Assembly: GCA_030631415.1 (NCBI GenBank)
Contig: DAOVLE010000031.1
Coordinates: 1-31,688, forward strand
DNA: 31,688 bases
Reading direction: 5' to 3'
Source: JAAEQG01 sp023133475
GTDB lineage: Bacteria; Planctomycetota; Phycisphaerae; UBA1845
In this document: piece after piece, positions 1-7,821 of the stretch
Numbering within the stretch: the stretch's first letter is position 1
Layout: each line of letters opens with the position of its first letter
Notes under the pieces: generated by a model
What the model saw: only the letters and a program-made list of their open reading frames with translations
Told to the model about the DNA's origin: nothing
The model's database searches: none
Translations under genes and position numbers: made by a program

Positions 1-3
1 GCT

Positions 4-62
4 TACCCAGGGTTCCGCTTCGCTTCACCCTGGGCTTTATTCCGCCGCCCCCGCTGGGGGCC
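4..62. repeat. Palindromic dispersed repeat (CCCAGGGT family) upstream of ribBA
   Basis: Positions 5-36 form an imperfect palindrome with arms ACCCAGGGT and ACCCTGGGCT around a CGCTTCGC-containing loop. A second small hairpin follows (CCCCC..GGGGG, about 49-61). The same two-part unit recurs at 24225-24280, so this is a dispersed element and not a gene-specific regulator. No FMN riboswitch is apparent between it and ribBA. Confidence 0.7.
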
Positions 63-191
63 AATTTAGCCCGCCGCACTCCTTTGCCCAATTTCACGAT
101 CATCAGGGCTTGGGGCTCGACGCCCAATGCCATAGAATAGGGCGGAAGTATGGTTGGTATGGTTGGCATGGATGAACAAAGGTTGATGATT

Positions 192-1439
192 ATGGCAGAA
201 CCACCGTTTTCACCGATAGAGCAGGCTTTTGAGGACCTCCAAGCCGGACGCATGATTATTCTGGTGGACGACGAGGACCGCGAGAATGAAGGTGACCTGG
301 TGATCGCCGCGGAGAAGGCGACCCCCGAAGCCATTAACTTCATGCTCAAGGAGGGGCGGGGGGTGTTGTGTCTGCCGATGACCAGGCAACGCTGCGAGCA
401 ACTCAACCTGAACCTGCAAACGGCGAAGAACACCACACCGTTTGAAACCGCCTTCACCGTGCCGATCGATGCCCACTGCCGCTTCGGCGTGTCCACGGGC
501 GTGTCGGCGCGGGACCGGTGTACGACTATCGAGGTAGCCTGCCGCGACGACTGTAATCCTGACGATCTGGTTCGCCCCGGGCACGTTTGCCCGCTGATGG
601 CCCGCGACGGCGGCGTCCTGGTCCGGGCGGGGCAGACCGAGGGCTCGGTCGATCTGATGCGGCTGGCTGGGCTTAAGCCGATGGGCGTCTTGATCGAGAT
701 TCTCAACGAGGACGGCACCATGGCCCGCGTGCCCCAACTCACCAGTTTCGCCGCCAAACACGAACTGAACATCTACACCGTGGCGGACATCATCGAGTAT
801 CGCATGAAGCGAGAGCGGTTCGTGGAACGAGGCGAGACCGTCAAGTTCCCCACCCCATACGGCGAGTTCACCCTGATCGAGTATCGTTCTCCCGTGGACC
901 CCGAACCCCATCTGGCACTCTGCTGCGGTGGGGTGGGCAAGCTGGACGAGAAGGGCAACCCAATCGAACACCCCGAGCCGGTGCTGCTTCGTGTCGAGTG
1001 TGAGTGCATGACAGGCCACGTCTTTCGTTCATCCCGTTGTGATTGCGGCGAGCAGCTTCAATCTGCCATGCGGATGGTGCAGGAGCAGGGCAAAGGGGCG
1101 GTCGTTTATCTCCGCCAGGAGGGGCGCGGTATCGGCTTGCACAACAAGCTGCGGGCCTACGCCTTGCAGGACAACGGACTGGACACCGTCGAAGCCAACG
1201 TGGAACTGGGGCTCCCGGTGGACCGCCGCGATTATGGCGTGGGCGCTCAGATTTGTCACGATCTGGGCATCTCTAAGCTGCGCGTGCTCACCAACAACCC
1301 CAAGAAGGTCAATCGTCTTCAGGTCTACGGAATCTCCGTAGTCGAGCAGCTCCCCATCGAGATCAAGCCAAACAAGCACAACATCAAATACCTCCGCACA
1401 AAGAAACAGAAAATGGGGCACCTGTTGGAAGAAGTTTGA
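192..1439 (+). CDS. ribBA: Bifunctional 3,4-dihydroxy-2-butanone 4-phosphate synthase / GTP cyclohydrolase II
   Basis: Cytoplasmic enzyme supplying both branches of riboflavin synthesis. The N-terminal RibB half makes dihydroxybutanone phosphate from ribulose 5-phosphate, and the C-terminal RibA half opens GTP. Counting from the Met at 192 (415 aa, normal for the fusion), the RibB acidic motif DDEDRENEGDL is at 26-36 and RPGHVCPL at 128-135. RibA shows the zinc triad C272, C283, C285 (C-x10-C-x-C), RQEGRGIGL at 308-316 and DRRDYGVGAQI at 344-354. I chose 192 because AAAGG at 178-182 lies 9 nt upstream and the family usually starts near here. The frame is open from an ATG at 150, which would add 14 residues. 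Oddity: residue 148 is Gln (AGQTEGSVDL), where E. coli RibB has His (GHTEA..DL). No other rib gene is nearby. Confidence 0.96.
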   Translation: MAEPPFSPIEQAFEDLQAGRMIILVDDEDRENEGDLVIAAEKATPEAINFMLKEGRGVLCLPMTRQRCEQLNLNLQTAKNTTPFETAFTVPIDAHCRFGVSTGVSARDRCTTIEVACRDDCNPDDLVRPGHVCPLMARDGGVLVRAGQTEGSVDLMRLAGLKPMGVLIEILNEDGTMARVPQLTSFAAKHELNIYTVADIIEYRMKRERFVERGETVKFPTPYGEFTLIEYRSPVDPEPHLALCCGGVGKLDEKGNPIEHPEPVLLRVECECMTGHVFRSSRCDCGEQLQSAMRMVQEQGKGAVVYLRQEGRGIGLHNKLRAYALQDNGLDTVEANVELGLPVDRRDYGVGAQICHDLGISKLRVLTNNPKKVNRLQVYGISVVEQLPIEIKPNKHNIKYLRTKKQKMGHLLEEV

Positions 1440-1456
1440 GGGGGGAGCTATCAGTT

Positions 1457-1477
1457 GTAGGGTGGGTTCCACCCGCC
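1457..1477 (+). repeat. REP-A element (GTAG + hairpin)
   Basis: GTAG at 1457-1460 is followed by GGTGGGTTCCACCCGCC, a 7-bp stem (one G-T pair in RNA terms) with a 3-nt loop. It is the same family as the copies at 4071, 4104, 4140, 6958 and 9632. Confidence 0.8.
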
Positions 1478-1545
1478 TTCTCGGGTAAATATTCAGTAAA
1501 CCCGTGGTGAAGAGACAACAAGGCAACCTCAGGTATTCCGTCGCG

Positions 1546-1568
1546 CTAGGCCCGGCATTTATGCCGGG
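1546..1568 (+). repeat. REP-B element (CTAGG + CCCGGCAT palindrome)
   Basis: CTAGG is followed by the perfect palindrome CCCGGCATTTATGCCGGG apart from its central bases. An inverted copy with the same CTAG head lies at 1671-1693. Confidence 0.75.
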
Positions 1569-1589
1569 TGAGAAGGCCGAACAAAGAAT

Positions 1590-1646
1590 CCCCCCGTTCC
1601 GCCCCGCCCCGCCGCCGAAGGCGGCGGGGCGGGGCGGAACGGGGGG
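1590..1646. repeat. 27-bp perfect GC hairpin with GAA loop
   Basis: Positions 1590-1616 and 1620-1646 are exact reverse complements separated by GAA. The arms are built from CCGCCCCGCCCCGCC-like sequence. There is no T-tract afterwards, so this is not a typical intrinsic terminator of ribBA, although it could still impede polymerase. Confidence 0.9.
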
Positions 1647-1670
1647 GTGGCAAAAGCAACCACTCCAATA

Positions 1671-1693
1671 CCCGGCATAAATGCCGGGCCTAG
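1671..1693 (-). repeat. REP-B element, inverted copy
   Basis: CCCGGCATAAATGCCGGG followed by CCTAG, the reverse complement arrangement of the copy at 1546-1568. Confidence 0.75.
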
Positions 1694-1768
1694 CGCAAGC
1701 CTGCCACTACGAAACCCATGCTATTCCGCATACGGGATTACTGAATGTTTACCTTCTCGGCATGGTGC

Positions 1769-1789
1769 GGCGGGTGGAACCCGCCCTAC
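1769..1789 (-). repeat. REP-A element, inverted copy
   Basis: GGCGGGTGGAACCCGCC followed by CTAC, the reverse complement of GTAG plus hairpin. It closes the nested inverted repeat opened at 1457. Confidence 0.8.
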
Positions 1790-1940
1790 GCTACAAGTTT
1801 GGACAACTTTGCGATGTAGTAACCTTGCCCTCCGTGGTGATTATGGAATTTGCCCCGAGTTGTAATAGTCAAAGCGGTTATTGTGTAGTACATTTGATGT
1901 GGCAGGCTGGGGAAGAGGTATAGCGAGCGGAGATTGAACC

Positions 1941-2654
1941 ATGATTGAGTCAATGCTTTTGATGTCGGACAGCTTGGCCCTGATCAACCTGACCGCGGTA
2001 TATTGGATATGCCTGGTCTTTGGTGGTGGGCTGGTGCTGATTTCCACGTTGAGCGGGCACGGCGATGCACATCATATGGATATCGGTGGTCATGCCGACG
2101 TTGACGGCGCCCTGCACGTCGATGTCGACACCGACGGTGCGATTCATGCGGAACTGCCCGGGCACGCCGACACCGATCTGCCGGGAGATGTCCACTCCAC
2201 GATCGAAACCGCCACGTTCGCCGTATGGCTGGCGAATTGGTTCTCATTGCGATTTGTGGTCTTTTTCGTGGCGGTGTTCGGTGCGATCGGGGTGGTGCTG
2301 ACGCACATGACCGAGATGAACTCGGGTGCGGTTCTGGGGATTGCCCTGGCGGCTGGCGGTGCGGTAGGCCAGGGCGTGCACCAGGTCTTCCGGCGGCTCC
2401 GCCGTTCGTCGGGCGACAGCACTCCGCAGCCGACAGACTATGTGCACAAACTGGCCCGGGTCACGATTGCGATTGCGCATCCCAATAAGGGGGAGGTCTC
2501 TCTCCAGGTGCGTGGTGCCCAGCGGTATGTGCCCGCCGTGCCCGGGCAGCCCGACACCACCTTCCAACTCGGCGAGGAGGTTGTCGTGGTAGGCTACCGT
2601 GCGGGAATCGCCGAGGTGGTCTCGCGCGATGAATATGAGTCTCTTAACCGGTAA
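1941..2654 (+). CDS. NfeD-like membrane protein, flotillin partner
   Basis: 237 aa, predicted inner-membrane protein of the NfeD/YqiJ-like type that accompanies flotillins. Hydrophobic segments lie at about 13-37, 91-121 and 126-142. The C-terminal 165-235 stretch is beta-rich and fits the OB-fold seen in this family (...GEEVVVVGYRAGIAEVV). GGAG at 1929-1932 sits 8 nt before the ATG. The loop between the first and second membrane segments (about 40-86) is unusually rich in His (8) and Asp, and may bind metal. The flotillin gene starts 17 bp downstream, so the two are almost certainly co-transcribed. The family assignment rests on topology and neighbour, not on a catalytic motif. No ClpP-type protease domain is present. 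Confidence 0.8.
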   Translation: MIESMLLMSDSLALINLTAVYWICLVFGGGLVLISTLSGHGDAHHMDIGGHADVDGALHVDVDTDGAIHAELPGHADTDLPGDVHSTIETATFAVWLANWFSLRFVVFFVAVFGAIGVVLTHMTEMNSGAVLGIALAAGGAVGQGVHQVFRRLRRSSGDSTPQPTDYVHKLARVTIAIAHPNKGEVSLQVRGAQRYVPAVPGQPDTTFQLGEEVVVVGYRAGIAEVVSRDEYESLNR

Positions 2655-2671
2655 GATTAAGGAGAATAATT

Positions 2672-4042
2672 GTGAATACCATGTTGCTCGGGCAACTCGC
2701 AAGTAGCCCTATCGAGGTGGGGATTGTCATCGGCATTATCATTCTGGGTATTTTCATCGCCATCATCATGCTGATCGCCAAGCTGATGGTGGTGGGCAAC
2801 CCCAGCGAAATGCTGATCATCAGCGGCAAGCGGCAGCGTGAAGGCCAGGGCTATCGCATACTGATCGGCGGGCGAACGCTGGTGATCCCGATCATCGAAA
2901 AGGTCGATCGGGTCAGCCTGCGGAATATGCAGGTGGGGCTGGACGTCAAAGCTCAATCCGGCGGCGGGACCATGATGCCGATCATCGTGACCGGGGTGGC
3001 CAACGTCAAAGTCTCCTCCGACCCGGCGGAGCGCCCCAACGCCATCGAGCGATTCCTGGGCGAACCGATGCTGGAGATTCAGCGGGTGGCTCGTGAGACG
3101 CTCGAGGGCGGCCTGCGTGCGGTCATCGGCAAGATGACCCCGGAGGAAATCGTCGAGGACCGCGACAAGTTTGTGTCTACGGTGATGATTGAGGTCTCGG
3201 ACGATTTCCGCAAGCTGGGCCTGCTGATCGACAGCGTCAACGTTCAGAACGTCCACGACGAGCAGCAGTATCTCGAGTCGATCGCCCGCAAAGCCACGGC
3301 TGAGGTGCTCTCCGAAGCCCGCAAGGCTGAGGCTGAGCGAGCCTCCGAAGCCGCAATCAAAGAGGCGGAAAGCAGCGCATTAGCCCGTAAAGCCAAAGCC
3401 GAACGCGACGCCGAAGCCAAAACCACCGAAGCGATCTCCCTCCAGAAGGCTGAGCAGGCACGCCTCAGTGCCGAAAAGGCCATCGCCGAAGCCGACAACG
3501 AGTTGCGAATTCGCAAGGCGGAACTGGCTCGCGAGGCGGCACTCAAAGAGGCTGAACAACAGGAAGCAGCAGCCAAAGCAGAGCAAGCCCGTCTCGAAGC
3601 GACCCAGGTGGCGGCGGCCAACGCCCAGCGCGACGTGGCCAGAGCCAAAGCCGAAGGCGATGCCGCGTCAGTGTTCGAGGAGGGTAAAGCTCGTGCGACG
3701 GCTATCGAAGTCATCGGGAAGGCTATCCAGGACCATCCTGACGCCCTCAAGGTCATGCTGGTGGAGATGATGCCGGGGGTGGTCGAAGAGTTCGCCAAGA
3801 CCGTGCAGGACATTAACCTTGGCAACGTCACCGTGTTTGACAACGGCAGCGGCCAGGCAATTGCAGGAGCCGCCATGAGCAAAGCCCGGGTGCTCTCGGA
3901 ATCGCTTGCCACGTTAGAGGGTGTGCTGGGGATCGATCTCCGCAAACTCACCCGGGGCATCGCCGACAAGGTCGTAGCCCCGGCGGACCGTTCGGGTGGC
4001 TCCAGCCACTCCTCTGCCAAGACCGCGACGGCGGCGAAGTAA
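2672..4042 (+). CDS. Flotillin-family SPFH membrane-microdomain scaffold protein
   Basis: 456 aa. It has an N-terminal membrane segment (about 13-40), an SPFH/band-7 domain (about 42-205), then a long Ala/Glu/Lys coiled coil (about 206-350, with many EA pairs typical of flotillins such as YuaG/FloT and YqiK), and a C-terminal tail ending in Gly/Ser/Ala-rich sequence. Flotillins oligomerise at the membrane and organise lipid/protein microdomains. The start is GTG at 2672, preceded by TAAGGAG (2658-2664) at 7 nt spacing. An in-frame ATG at 2681 has no better signal. The NfeD-like gene immediately upstream is the usual operon partner. Length and architecture are normal for the family. Confidence 0.92.
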   Translation: MNTMLLGQLASSPIEVGIVIGIIILGIFIAIIMLIAKLMVVGNPSEMLIISGKRQREGQGYRILIGGRTLVIPIIEKVDRVSLRNMQVGLDVKAQSGGGTMMPIIVTGVANVKVSSDPAERPNAIERFLGEPMLEIQRVARETLEGGLRAVIGKMTPEEIVEDRDKFVSTVMIEVSDDFRKLGLLIDSVNVQNVHDEQQYLESIARKATAEVLSEARKAEAERASEAAIKEAESSALARKAKAERDAEAKTTEAISLQKAEQARLSAEKAIAEADNELRIRKAELAREAALKEAEQQEAAAKAEQARLEATQVAAANAQRDVARAKAEGDAASVFEEGKARATAIEVIGKAIQDHPDALKVMLVEMMPGVVEEFAKTVQDINLGNVTVFDNGSGQAIAGAAMSKARVLSESLATLEGVLGIDLRKLTRGIADKVVAPADRSGGSSHSSAKTATAAK

Positions 4043-4070
4043 GTTCACCACAAAGGCACTATGCTTTATT

Positions 4071-4091
4071 GTAGGGCGGGTTTCACCCGCC
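4071..4091 (+). repeat. REP-A element
   Basis: GTAG plus GGCGGGTTTCACCCGCC. First of a cluster of four REP-like units in the flotillin-mutS gap. Confidence 0.8.
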
Positions 4092-4103
4092 TTCTCTTTA
4101 GGC

Positions 4104-4124
4104 GTAGGGCGGGTTCCACCCGCC
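4104..4124 (+). repeat. REP-A element
   Basis: GTAG plus GGCGGGTTCCACCCGCC, direct orientation, 12 bp after the previous copy. Confidence 0.8.
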
Positions 4125-4139
4125 GAACCATATCACAAA

Positions 4140-4160
4140 GGCGGGTGGAACCCGCCCTAC
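4140..4160 (-). repeat. REP-A element, inverted
   Basis: Exact reverse complement of the 4104-4124 unit. Together they make a BIME-like pair able to form a larger hairpin. Confidence 0.8.
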
Positions 4161-4191
4161 ACCATTTAGGAATACCTGCTAAGATGCGGGC

Positions 4192-4214
4192 GGCAGGTTT
4201 GCAACCTGCCCTAC
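4192..4214 (-). repeat. REP-C element (GTAG + GGCAGGTT hairpin)
   Basis: On the minus strand GTAG is followed by GGCAGGTTGCAAACCTGCC. It has the same layout as REP-A but a different stem. It abuts the likely ribosome-binding region of mutS (AGGAG at 4218-4222). Confidence 0.75.
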
Positions 4215-4284
4215 TCGAGGAGATTGTGGGCTGTCTGCCAGAAAATCCATCTCGTCACCCGCCACGGCTGACCTGACCCCAGCC

Positions 4285-6894
4285 ATGCGGCAATACGTCG
4301 AGCAGAAACAGCAGGTCGGCGATGCCATCCTCCTGTTTCGGATGGGCGATTTCTACGAAACATTCTACGAAGATGCCAAGCTGGCAGCCCGAGTCCTGGG
4401 CATCGCACTGACCTCACGCAGCAAGGGCGATAACCCGATCCCACTGGCGGGCATCCCATATCATGCACTGGAGGCCTACCTCTCCAAGCTGGTCAAAGCC
4501 GGGCACAAAGTGGCCATCTCCGAGCAGGTCGAGGACCCCAAGACCGCCAAGGGCGTGGTCAAGCGGGCGGTGGTGCGGGTGGTGACCGCGGGGACGCTGA
4601 CCGATGAAGCCCTGCTGGACGAGCGCTGCGAGAATGTGCTGGCGGCGGTCTGCGTGCATGGTGGCGAGGTGGGCATTGCCGACATCGAGCTGGCTTCAGG
4701 CCGCTTTCGGGTTTTTGAGGTCTTGCGTGATGGGGCGGTGGATGAGCTGATCCGGTTGGGGCCGGCGGAGGTTCTGCTGCCCGGTGACGAGTTTGGTTCG
4801 GGCGGCAGCGACGACCCGGCTTTTCGGCTGGCTGAAGAGGTGCGTGCGTTGTGCGGAGCCACCATCACTCGGCGGGCAGAGCACACCTTTGCACCGTTCA
4901 ACACCGAGCAAGCTCTTTTGTCGCATTTTCAGGTGGGCACTCTGGCGGGGTTCGGCTTCGAGGAGATGGACGCTTCGTTGTGTGCGGCTGGGGCTCTTAT
5001 CGCTTATCTGCAAGAGACGCAGAAGACTTCGCTGGGCCACGTGCAAAAGCTGGAGCGGCGGTTCACCAGCCAATACATGGGACTGGACCGCAATACCTGG
5101 CGGTCGCTGGAGATCGAGCGAACGCTGCGCGGTGGCCAACGGCAAGGCAGCTTGCTGGCGGCGATGGACCGAACCGTTCACCCTATCGGTGCCCGGGCGT
5201 TACGGCGGTGGGTGGCGATGCCGCTGGTCGAAGCCGCTGGCATTGTGGCACGTCAGCAAGGGGTACAGGAATTTGTCGATCAGGCTTCGATGCGTCAACA
5301 GGTCCGCCGCACGTTGCGGGACCTGGCTGACATCGAACGGATCACCGCGCGGGTGGCCTTGGCTCGGGCAAGCCCGCGAGACCTGGCTGCCCTGTCGCGC
5401 ACCTTGTTGCGCCTGCCCGAGTTGCGGGCCACTCTGGCTGAGGCTGACACCACGATCCTGCACGAGACGGGCACAGCCTTGGGCGGCACGGACGAGTTGG
5501 CAGAGCACCTTAAGCGTGCGATCCGCGAGGACGCCCCGATCACCGTGCGCGAGGGCGGGATCATCGCGGCGGGGTTTGATGAGGAATTGGATCGGCTCCG
5601 CGGTATCCGCAGTGATGGGCAGAGTTGGCTGGCGAAGTATCAGCAGGAGCAGATCGCCCGGGCCGAGATTCCGTCGCTGAAGGTGGGGTTCAACCGGGTG
5701 TTCGGATACTACATCGAGATTTCCAACACCCACCGAGACCGGGTCCCGGCTGAGTACGTGCGGAAGCAGACCATCAAGAACGCCGAGCGATATATCACCG
5801 ACGAACTCAAGCAGTACGAGACGGAAGTGCTCACCGCCGAGGAGCGGGCCAACGAGCTGGAGTATCGCCTGTTCGAGGAGTTGCGGGCGCGTGTTGCCGG
5901 GGACATGGCACTGTTGCAGCGGGTGGCTGATGCGATGGGGCGTTTGGATGTGCTGGCATCCCTGGCGGAATTGGCGGTCGAGCGTCGTTACGTCAGGCCT
6001 CAGATCGTCGAGGGGCCGGCGTTGCACATTGCGGACGGGCGTCATCCGGTGTTGGACCAGATGCTGGGCAACGACTTCGTGCCCAACGACACGGAGATGC
6101 CCGCCGGTGGGGATCGGGTGTTGGTGATCACCGGGCCTAACATGGCCGGCAAGAGCACGTATATCCGTCAGGTGGCATTGTTGGTTTTGATGGGGCAGAC
6201 GGGTTCTTTCGTGCCCGCCGGCTCGATGCGGTTTTCGCTGGTGGACCGCCTCTTCGCCCGAGTCGGAGCCAGCGACGAGATCGCTCGAGGCCAATCCACC
6301 TTCATGGTCGAGATGAGCGAGGCTGCCAACATTTTGAACAACGCGACGGGCCGATCGCTGATCGTGCTGGACGAGATCGGCAGAGGGACCAGCACGTTTG
6401 ACGGTCTGTCGTTGGCCTGGGCCATCACCGAACACCTTGCCAATCAAATCAAGTGTCGGACCCTGGTGGCTACGCATTACCACGAGATGACCGAGTTGGA
6501 GGAACTGCTCGAAGGTGTCCGCAACTACAACGTGGCGGTCCGCGAGTGGCAGGGGGCTGACGACAAGGAAGACTCGCTGGTGTTTTTGCACAAGATCGTG
6601 CCCGGCGGTGCGGACAAGAGCTACGGGGTGCACGTCGCCCGGTTGGCGGGGATTCCCAAGGTGGTGGTGCGGCGTAGCAAGGTCATTCTCGACGAACTGC
6701 AGAAGGGGTTCTCCCGCGAGTCGCACACCACCCGCATTGCCGGCGCCCGCACCAGGCAAGACGAGCAACTGTTGCTGTTCGAGGACCCGGCGGCAACGGT
6801 GGCGAAGCGCCTGGCGCAGATCAACCCCGACGATACCACGCCCATAGAAGCGCTGAAACTGCTAAAGGAACTCTGTGAGGAGTTGGGCATGTGA
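4285..6894 (+). CDS. mutS: DNA mismatch repair protein MutS
   Basis: 869 aa, full length for MutS1. It recognises base mispairs and small loops and recruits MutL in an ATP-dependent way. The mismatch-reading motif GDFYE is near the N-terminus (Phe23 and Glu25 from the ATG at 4285). Walker A GPNMAGKST is at 617-625 and Walker B LIVLDEIGRGTST at 692-704, followed by the helix-turn-helix region and the usual C-terminal tail. The ATG at 4285 has no ribosome-binding site, and the family normally has TPxM just upstream. The frame stays open upstream and encodes ...DLTPAM. A CTG at 4231, 8 nt after AGGAG (4218-4222), is a plausible true start that adds 18 residues. No mutL is in the window. Confidence 0.97.
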   Translation: MRQYVEQKQQVGDAILLFRMGDFYETFYEDAKLAARVLGIALTSRSKGDNPIPLAGIPYHALEAYLSKLVKAGHKVAISEQVEDPKTAKGVVKRAVVRVVTAGTLTDEALLDERCENVLAAVCVHGGEVGIADIELASGRFRVFEVLRDGAVDELIRLGPAEVLLPGDEFGSGGSDDPAFRLAEEVRALCGATITRRAEHTFAPFNTEQALLSHFQVGTLAGFGFEEMDASLCAAGALIAYLQETQKTSLGHVQKLERRFTSQYMGLDRNTWRSLEIERTLRGGQRQGSLLAAMDRTVHPIGARALRRWVAMPLVEAAGIVARQQGVQEFVDQASMRQQVRRTLRDLADIERITARVALARASPRDLAALSRTLLRLPELRATLAEADTTILHETGTALGGTDELAEHLKRAIREDAPITVREGGIIAAGFDEELDRLRGIRSDGQSWLAKYQQEQIARAEIPSLKVGFNRVFGYYIEISNTHRDRVPAEYVRKQTIKNAERYITDELKQYETEVLTAEERANELEYRLFEELRARVAGDMALLQRVADAMGRLDVLASLAELAVERRYVRPQIVEGPALHIADGRHPVLDQMLGNDFVPNDTEMPAGGDRVLVITGPNMAGKSTYIRQVALLVLMGQTGSFVPAGSMRFSLVDRLFARVGASDEIARGQSTFMVEMSEAANILNNATGRSLIVLDEIGRGTSTFDGLSLAWAITEHLANQIKCRTLVATHYHEMTELEELLEGVRNYNVAVREWQGADDKEDSLVFLHKIVPGGADKSYGVHVARLAGIPKVVVRRSKVILDELQKGFSRESHTTRIAGARTRQDEQLLLFEDPAATVAKRLAQINPDDTTPIEALKLLKELCEELGM

Positions 6895-6957
6895 GAGGCG
6901 ACAAGTCCGCAAGCTTGAACTAACCACTAAAATCGTGGACCATGGCGCCGGTAAGAT

Positions 6958-6978
6958 GGCGGGTGGAACCCGCCCTAC
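6958..6978 (-). repeat. REP-A element, inverted
   Basis: GGCGGGTGGAACCCGCC followed by CTAC in the 117-bp gap after mutS. Confidence 0.8.
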
Positions 6979-7011
6979 ACCGCTTGCACCCATTGTGAGG
7001 TATTGGGTTCG

Positions 7012-7821
7012 ATGGCATCACCGAGAGGGCACATTCCGGAAAGTGTGGACCATCGCAGAGAGATGCTGTTGCAAGTGGTTAACCTGTGCCGCCCACAAGA
7101 TGCCGAAACCGTGTTGGGCCGCCACCCCAAGCTGAATACCCGACAACTCGGCAAAGAGAGCAGCAATAATGTAGCGGTGAACAGTCCCGAGGCTATCGTG
7201 CGGCTGCTATTGGCGGACCTTCAGCGGGAGTCACGGGTGTTGCCGGCATCCCTGCGCGGCAGTGATTCTCCACGGGTCGCCCCGGAAATGTACTGGCTGC
7301 GACGCCGCCGGATTTCCTGCCGGCGGGCGTGGAAGCGCAAAGCTGGTTCACTGCCGCCCTACTGGGACAGAGTGGTGTCGATGGGCCTTGCCCGTTTCGA
7401 GCAGATGTGCGTGCGGATCGGGACGGAGATGATCGGGCACGCCGCCTTGCTCGAACGAGGGGGGCAATTGGTCCAATGGTTGGAGCCGCTGGGAATCCAA
7501 CGAGCCCGTCAGGTGGTGGATCGTGCGACAGTGCTGCGCGACGACCTGGTATCGGCTGATCTGGCTGAACGGTGGAACCATTCCTACTGCCGGCAGCGCG
7601 ACCGGTGCAGAGGCGCGCGTATCCCGTTTGCTCTGGGGCTAGGCCTGATGTGCTCGGTTTACCAGCACCTTACAGCCGAGGACCGGGCGGTGGTTGCGGC
7701 TGTGTGTGATGTGGGGGTGCGGGAGGCTCTGAACGGTCTGTGGGACACGGGCCTGTGTGCACCGGAGTGCCGTGAGTGCGTTGATCGGCTGCTGACGCGG
7801 CTCGTCGCCTCCGAGAGCTAG
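7012..7821 (+). CDS. Hypothetical basic protein
   Basis: 269 aa from the ATG at 7012. The frame is open from a TTG at 7003, and GAGG at 6996-6999 could serve either start. I do not recognise a family. It has no signal peptide and no clear membrane segment. It is Arg-rich in the middle (about 96-110: WLRRRRISCRRAWKRK), and the C-terminal third has several cysteines (CRQRDRC, then CAPECREC near the end) that could form a small metal or disulfide site. Most of the chain looks alpha-helical. It lies between mutS and a repeat cluster with no operon partner, so context gives no function. Codon use (G/C at third positions) matches the neighbours, which supports a real gene. Confidence 0.6.
   Translation: MASPRGHIPESVDHRREMLLQVVNLCRPQDAETVLGRHPKLNTRQLGKESSNNVAVNSPEAIVRLLLADLQRESRVLPASLRGSDSPRVAPEMYWLRRRRISCRRAWKRKAGSLPPYWDRVVSMGLARFEQMCVRIGTEMIGHAALLERGGQLVQWLEPLGIQRARQVVDRATVLRDDLVSADLAERWNHSYCRQRDRCRGARIPFALGLGLMCSVYQHLTAEDRAVVAAVCDVGVREALNGLWDTGLCAPECRECVDRLLTRLVASES

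Larger units (their letters stand above)
1440..1940. repeat. Gap filled by nested inverted repeats (REP-like composite)
   Basis: This 501-bp gap contains no convincing gene. From outside inwards it holds a GTAG-headed hairpin at 1457-1477 and its inverted copy at 1769-1789, then an arm related to GGGTTTACTGAATATTTACC (1483-1503, minus sense) and its inverted partner at 1734-1753. Next are CCCGGCATTTATGCCGGG at 1551-1568 with an inverted copy at 1671-1688, and at the centre a long GC-rich hairpin (1590-1646). Short open frames here are read-throughs of the repeats. From 1793 to 1940 I see nothing but the ribosome-binding site of the next gene. Confidence 0.85.

Noticed and set aside
1..191. 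FMN riboswitch upstream of ribBA
   Set aside because: The conserved RFN-element helices are not visible. The region is mostly a dispersed repeat.
1590..1646. Intrinsic terminator of ribBA
   Set aside because: Strong hairpin but no T-tract, about 150 bp past the stop and part of a symmetrical repeat structure.
1647..1923. Short open frames in the ribBA-NfeD gap
   Set aside because: They read through REP elements and have no ribosome-binding sites or protein-like composition.
4071..4214. CRISPR array
   Set aside because: Units are palindromic, in both orientations and unevenly spaced, and no cas genes are present. REP-like elements explain them better.
5200..6768. 522-codon open frame on the minus strand opposite mutS
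   Set aside because: Antisense shadow of a gene with strong third-position GC bias. The MutS reading has all family motifs, and the antisense protein resembles nothing.
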